This document shows, piece after piece, positions 62,640 to 64,000 of a stretch of 64,000 nt of DNA. The DNA is taken from NCBI GenBank assembly GCA_014872785.1, contig WKFJ01000049.1, forward strand, positions 1 to 64,000. The letters are read 5' to 3'. Positions within the stretch are counted from its first letter, which is position 1, and every line of letters starts with the position of its first letter. The notes under the pieces were generated by a model. It was given only the letters and a program-made list of their open reading frames with translations. It was not told where the DNA came from and ran no database searches. The stretch comes from Alteromonadaceae bacterium. GTDB taxonomy: Bacteria; Pseudomonadota; Gammaproteobacteria; Enterobacterales; Alteromonadaceae. The position numbers and the translations under genes were made by a program.

Positions 62640-64000
62640 TTAGAACTTCGCTCTTACACCCAATGCATAACGAGAACCGTTATCTTCGATGTTGTAGAAC
62701 TGGGTTCTGAAACGACCGTACTGATAAAGTTCTTCCTCTGTGATATTGATCCCTTCAAAGAACACAGTAAAGGTTTCGTTAACATCATAGCTTGCACTGA
62801 TGTCCCACTGACCAAAGGTATCAGTGTATACAGGCTCACCATTGAAACCATTATCTACGCGACGTAAGAACGCTTCCCTATTGTTAAATGCAACACGTGC
62901 TTGGAATGCATCTTTCTCATAGAAGACGACTAGGTTTTGTGAGTCCCCTAGACCCTCTAATGAACCACCTACAGAGGCGTCACTATCTACTTTAGTCGCG
63001 TTAGCTGTAATACCAAAGCCGTTTTCAAAAACGTGAGTCCACGCAATTTCGAAACCAGTGATAGTCGCTTCATCACCGTTTTGTGGGCGAGTTACGCTGT
63101 AAACTTCGCTCACACCATTGAGTTCTTCAGTGGTTGCAACAACGTCCAGACCAGGGTTTAGTGGGTCAAGCACGGCGTCAACTGCACAAAGGTCAGTATT
63201 GGCGACATTACATCTCTCACCAGGCTGTCCAGAACGATCGGCAAGTGTGAATACTTCATCACCGGTCAAGGATACAATGAAGTCGGTTACGTCTTTGTTG
63301 AATACTGCAAAGCTGAATGCACTCGCGTCATCGTAGTACCACTCAAATGACAAATCCCAGTTTTCTGACTTGATTGGCTCAAGGTTAGGGTTACCACCGC
63401 TTGCGGTTAAGTTCTGACGACGCGGTTCATTAAAGATAGTGGCCGGCGATAGCTCTGACATGGTTGGGCGAGTCAACGAGTCATATACGCTGAAACGTAA
63501 AATCTTGTCGTCAGCGACCTCTAATTTCATGTTCAAGCTAGGTAGCAAGTTCGAGTAGCTACCACCTTGAGTGAACTCAGAGGGTGAACCCAATACGTTG
63601 CTAAACAAGGTCAAGTCAGAGGTTGGAACAACATCGTCGATTGAACTTTGTACAGCGAGCACATCAATGCTTGTTTCTGAATAACGGGCACCAAAGTTAA
63701 CTGACAATGGCATGTCGCCAAGGTCGTATATGAAATCAAAATCTACGTAAAGAGACGTGATATCTTCGTTAATGGTGTAACGGTTGTTTTGTAACGTTGG
63801 AACGAAATCAACACCTTGAGATGACATGTAATCGAAGTAAGCATCACCGTCATAGGTATAGAAAGTACTTATTAAGCCTGGGAAGTAGTTCTTCGCTGTG
63901 AATGGAACTACTAGCCCTGCAGGAGCTGGCTCACCGTAACCACAGAACGCACAACCTGCGTTATCAAACTTTTGGAAGCTCGACTTCTCACGTTCTTGGC
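62640..64000 (-). CDS. TonB-dependent receptor, C-terminal part (5' end outside the window)
   Basis: The frame is open to the right edge: residues such as GYGEPAPAGLVVPFTAKNYFPGLIST precede the first internal Met (63827), so the protein starts beyond 64000. The visible 453 residues are beta-barrel: LYVDFDFIYDLGDMPLSVNFGARYSETSIDV, the FRVYDS/SLTRPTMSELSPATIFNEPRR segment typical of carbohydrate receptors, and the last strand YALGVRAKF ending in Phe. The plug and TonB box are outside. It heads, with its own terminator, the halogenase/SapC/alpha-galactosidase operon on the same strand; an alpha-galactoside or a related oligosaccharide is its likely ligand. Confidence 0.9.
   Translation of the reverse strand, partial: QEREKSSFQKFDNAGCAFCGYGEPAPAGLVVPFTAKNYFPGLISTFYTYDGDAYFDYMSSQGVDFVPTLQNNRYTINEDITSLYVDFDFIYDLGDMPLSVNFGARYSETSIDVLAVQSSIDDVVPTSDLTLFSNVLGSPSEFTQGGSYSNLLPSLNMKLEVADDKILRFSVYDSLTRPTMSELSPATIFNEPRRQNLTASGGNPNLEPIKSENWDLSFEWYYDDASAFSFAVFNKDVTDFIVSLTGDEVFTLADRSGQPGERCNVANTDLCAVDAVLDPLNPGLDVVATTEELNGVSEVYSVTRPQNGDEATITGFEIAWTHVFENGFGITANATKVDSDASVGGSLEGLGDSQNLVVFYEKDAFQARVAFNNREAFLRRVDNGFNGEPVYTDTFGQWDISASYDVNETFTVFFEGINITEEELYQYGRFRTQFYNIEDNGSRYALGVRAKF

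Overview
The window looks like chromosomal DNA of a marine gammaproteobacterium of the order Alteromonadales (Alteromonas/Paraglaciecola/Aliiglaciecola type). This is inferred from the gene repertoire: long TonB-dependent receptors, a tryptophan halogenase-like/SapC/alpha-galactosidase cluster, many hybrid histidine kinases, DUF5062 and DUF2798 proteins, and the tesA/ybbA divergent pair. I see no rRNA, tRNA, CRISPR array, transposase or integrase. Codon use looks even, apart from somewhat AT-richer stretches such as the amine oxidase gene at 1.3-2.5 kb.

Layout. 0-6.4 kb: small conserved and accessory genes, namely a VOC protein, a secreted flavin amine oxidase, a two-gene small-membrane-protein unit and a SelW-like CxxC protein. 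They are followed by a compact endolysin (GH108) plus 3TM-holin pair with no phage genes around it, then a divergent Crp-type regulator/sterol desaturase pair sharing a perfect 9-bp inverted repeat. 6.4-13.8 kb: a TonB-dependent receptor divergent from a LytS/LytTR two-component system, then three secreted or membrane-anchored proteins of unknown function, of which the two outer ones are paralogues. 13.9-21.1 kb: housekeeping and small genes (DUF5062, arfB, DUF1697, VOC, DUF2798, DUF1289, dusC), then two amidohydrolase-fold genes, the second lacking its metal ligands. 21.2-29.8 kb: tesA and ybbA-ybbP, with ybbP interrupted by an in-frame TGA, small calcium-binding and Q-rich proteins, and hrpB.

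29.8-36.7 kb: an OmpR-type two-component system whose kinase has a Pro/Arg-rich sensor insert, divergent from an RND efflux pump (also with one in-frame TGA) and its adaptor. 36.7-39.4 kb: chrA, an orphan solute-binding protein, a MITE-like hairpin and phhB. 39.4-54 kb: a dense signalling region. It holds a porin/PBP/hybrid kinase/HD-GYP operon, a second hybrid kinase with a CheY-like regulator, a six-repeat lipoprotein, a PilJ-type hybrid kinase, a chemoreceptor and an HDOD protein. 54-57.8 kb: rlmJ with a cysteine-synthase-fold enzyme, a TSGGS-repeat DUF4097 protein and another orphan solute-binding protein. 58-64 kb: a carbohydrate-uptake locus (TonB receptor running off the right edge, tryptophan halogenase-like protein, SapC, GH36 alpha-galactosidase), all on the minus strand.

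The most notable observations are two separate in-frame TGA codons in otherwise intact large membrane-transport genes, an ATA where a start codon would be expected in a third gene, the isolated lysis pair, the pseudoenzyme amidohydrolase, the paralogous secreted cassette behind LytSR, and a 16-bp perfect inverted repeat forming a MITE-like element.
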